Shown here in pieces: positions 62,981 through 64,000 of a stretch of 64,000 nucleotides of DNA. A program made the position numbers and the translations under genes. This DNA comes from Pseudomonas sp. M30-35 (lineage in GTDB: Bacteria; Pseudomonadota; Gammaproteobacteria; Pseudomonadales; Pseudomonadaceae), in contig NZ_CP020892.1 in NCBI RefSeq assembly GCF_002163625.1, forward strand, positions 2,914,001-2,978,000. The letters run 5' to 3'. How positions within the stretch are numbered: position 1 is the first letter of the stretch; each line of letters opens with the position of its first letter. The notes below the pieces were generated by a model. That model saw only the letters and a list, made by a program, of their open reading frames with translations, was not told the DNA's origin and made no database searches.

Positions 62981-64000
62981 ATGCTATTTCGAGTTAAAGA
63001 GCGCCTGGCCGCTCTGATTTTCGCCGGGCTGCTAGTGCTCATCGCATTAGCGCCAAGGCTGGTATCGGCCAATGAGCAGGATGCTCAACGCACGACGGTT
63101 ACCGACCTGCTCGGCCGTCAGGTGCAGGTCAAGCTTCCGGTACAACGAGTGATCCTCGGCGAAGGCCGTCAGCTGTATCTGGTTGCCGCACTCGACACGC
63201 AAAACCCATTGCAACGCATTGTTGGCTGGCGCAAAGACTTGATCCAGTCAGACCCGGACACCTATGCGGCGTATCTGCAGGCATTCCCCGAGATTGCCAA
63301 TATTCCGACCTTTGGCGGGTTTGAAAGTGGCACGTTCGACATTGAACAAGCCATCTCGCAGAAGCCAGACGTGATCATTCTCAATATCGAAGCTCAGCAT
63401 GCCACCGAAGATGCCCGCTACATTGAAAAACTCGATGCAGTGGGTATTCCAGTGGTCTATGTGGACTTTCGCAACAACCCCATCGAAAACACTGAACCGA
63501 CCATGCGCCTGTTTGGCCAACTGTTCGGTAAGCAACAGCGTGCACAAGCCTTCATCGACTTCCGTGCCCAGCAAATCGCTCGCGTCACGGATGTGATCAA
63601 AGCCAAACAGCCGGCGCGGCCCAAAGTGTTCATCGAACGTATCGGCGGCTACAGCGAAGATTGCTGCTTAAGTTTCGGTAACGAAAACTTCGGGAAATTC
63701 GCAGAAATGGCGGGTGCGGATAACATAGCCAAAGACGTGATCCCGACAACATTCGGCCAGGTGAACCCCGAACAAGTCATCATCGCCAACCCCGACCAAG
63801 TGGTGATCACCAGCGCCAATTGGCAAGCCTTCGCACCCAACGGCAAATGGATCGGACTAGGCCCCGGAGCCGACCTGGAGCAGGCCCGCAAAAAACTACA
63901 GTGGTACACCCAGCGTCCGGCCTACACCGGCATCAAAGCGCAACAAACTGGCGAGTTCCATGCCATCTGGCACCAGTTTTATAACAGCCCATACCAGTTT
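62981..64000 (+). CDS. ABC transporter substrate-binding protein, ferric siderophore (3' end outside window)
   Basis: First 340 codons of an open frame that reaches the window edge. Signal peptide (LAALIFAGLLVLIALAPRL, VSAN), then VTDLLGRQVQVKLPVQRVIL, PDVIILNIEAQHATEDARYI and KQPARPKVFIERIGG, the PF01497 (BtuF/FecB-like) pattern. EDCCLSFGNENFG is an unusual Cys pair. The protein binds ferric siderophores or haem in the periplasm for an ABC importer, whose permease and ATPase genes are probably beyond the edge. GGAG is eight bases upstream of the ATG. Confidence 0.92.
   Translation, partial: MLFRVKERLAALIFAGLLVLIALAPRLVSANEQDAQRTTVTDLLGRQVQVKLPVQRVILGEGRQLYLVAALDTQNPLQRIVGWRKDLIQSDPDTYAAYLQAFPEIANIPTFGGFESGTFDIEQAISQKPDVIILNIEAQHATEDARYIEKLDAVGIPVVYVDFRNNPIENTEPTMRLFGQLFGKQQRAQAFIDFRAQQIARVTDVIKAKQPARPKVFIERIGGYSEDCCLSFGNENFGKFAEMAGADNIAKDVIPTTFGQVNPEQVIIANPDQVVITSANWQAFAPNGKWIGLGPGADLEQARKKLQWYTQRPAYTGIKAQQTGEFHAIWHQFYNSPYQF

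Overview
The window looks like a chromosome segment of a Pseudomonas-type gammaproteobacterium. The strongest evidence is the conserved minus-strand block thrS-infC-rpmI-rplT-pheS-pheT-ihfA-merR-tRNA-Pro(GGG), which has the gene order of the P. aeruginosa PA2744-PA2736 region. Close behind it lie homologues of PA2776 (PauB/PuuB oxidase), PA2778 (C39 lipoprotein) and PA2779. OprD-type porins, TctABC transporters, BvgS/RocS-type sensors and FecI/FecR/TonB-receptor modules fit the same group. I could not run searches, so family names come from reading motifs.

Layout: 1-12.9 kb is a catabolic island for an unidentified carboxylate: NDP-forming acyl-CoA synthetase, enoyl-CoA hydratase, OprD porin, two related LysR regulators, a tripartite tricarboxylate transporter (TctC on plus, TctBA on minus), a CaiB/BaiF CoA-transferase and an MmgE/PrpD enzyme. 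13.1-13.9 kb holds debris: a deleted IS3-type remnant, an 11-bp tandem repeat and a headless ORF. 14.3-18.4 kb carries an autotransporter and an NlpC/P60 hydrolase. 18.6-30.0 kb is a chaperone-usher fimbrial cluster with a Roc/Bvg-like signalling set: a BvgS-like hybrid kinase, a NarL/BvgA-type regulator, and a RocR-like receiver and EAL protein encoded as two genes.

30.4-38.6 kb is the translation/ihfA housekeeping block with two tRNAs. 38.7-48.9 kb contains polyamine and D-amino-acid oxidation genes, a RidA, an orphan TAXI binding protein, a ProC-like reductase, a ParD-like/methionine aminopeptidase pair and a class C beta-lactamase.

49.0-64.0 kb is the most interesting part: an apparently Fur-controlled NRPS-independent siderophore locus resembling staphyloferrin B synthesis. 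It has SbnI-like, CitE/SbnG-like, SbnH-like and SbnA-like genes, an IucA/IucC synthetase, an MFS exporter and a class V aminotransferase. The expected SbnB (ornithine-cyclodeaminase fold) position is taken by an octopine/opine-dehydrogenase-type protein. A FecI-FecR-STN receptor surface-signalling module and a periplasmic ferric-siderophore-binding protein (cut by the window end) follow. My working model is that SbnI-like makes O-phosphoserine, SbnA-like couples it to glutamate, and the opine dehydrogenase oxidatively releases 2,3-diaminopropionate. The SbnH-like and NIS enzymes would then assemble a citrate/diaminoethane-type carboxylate siderophore that is exported by the MFS protein and re-imported by the receptor.
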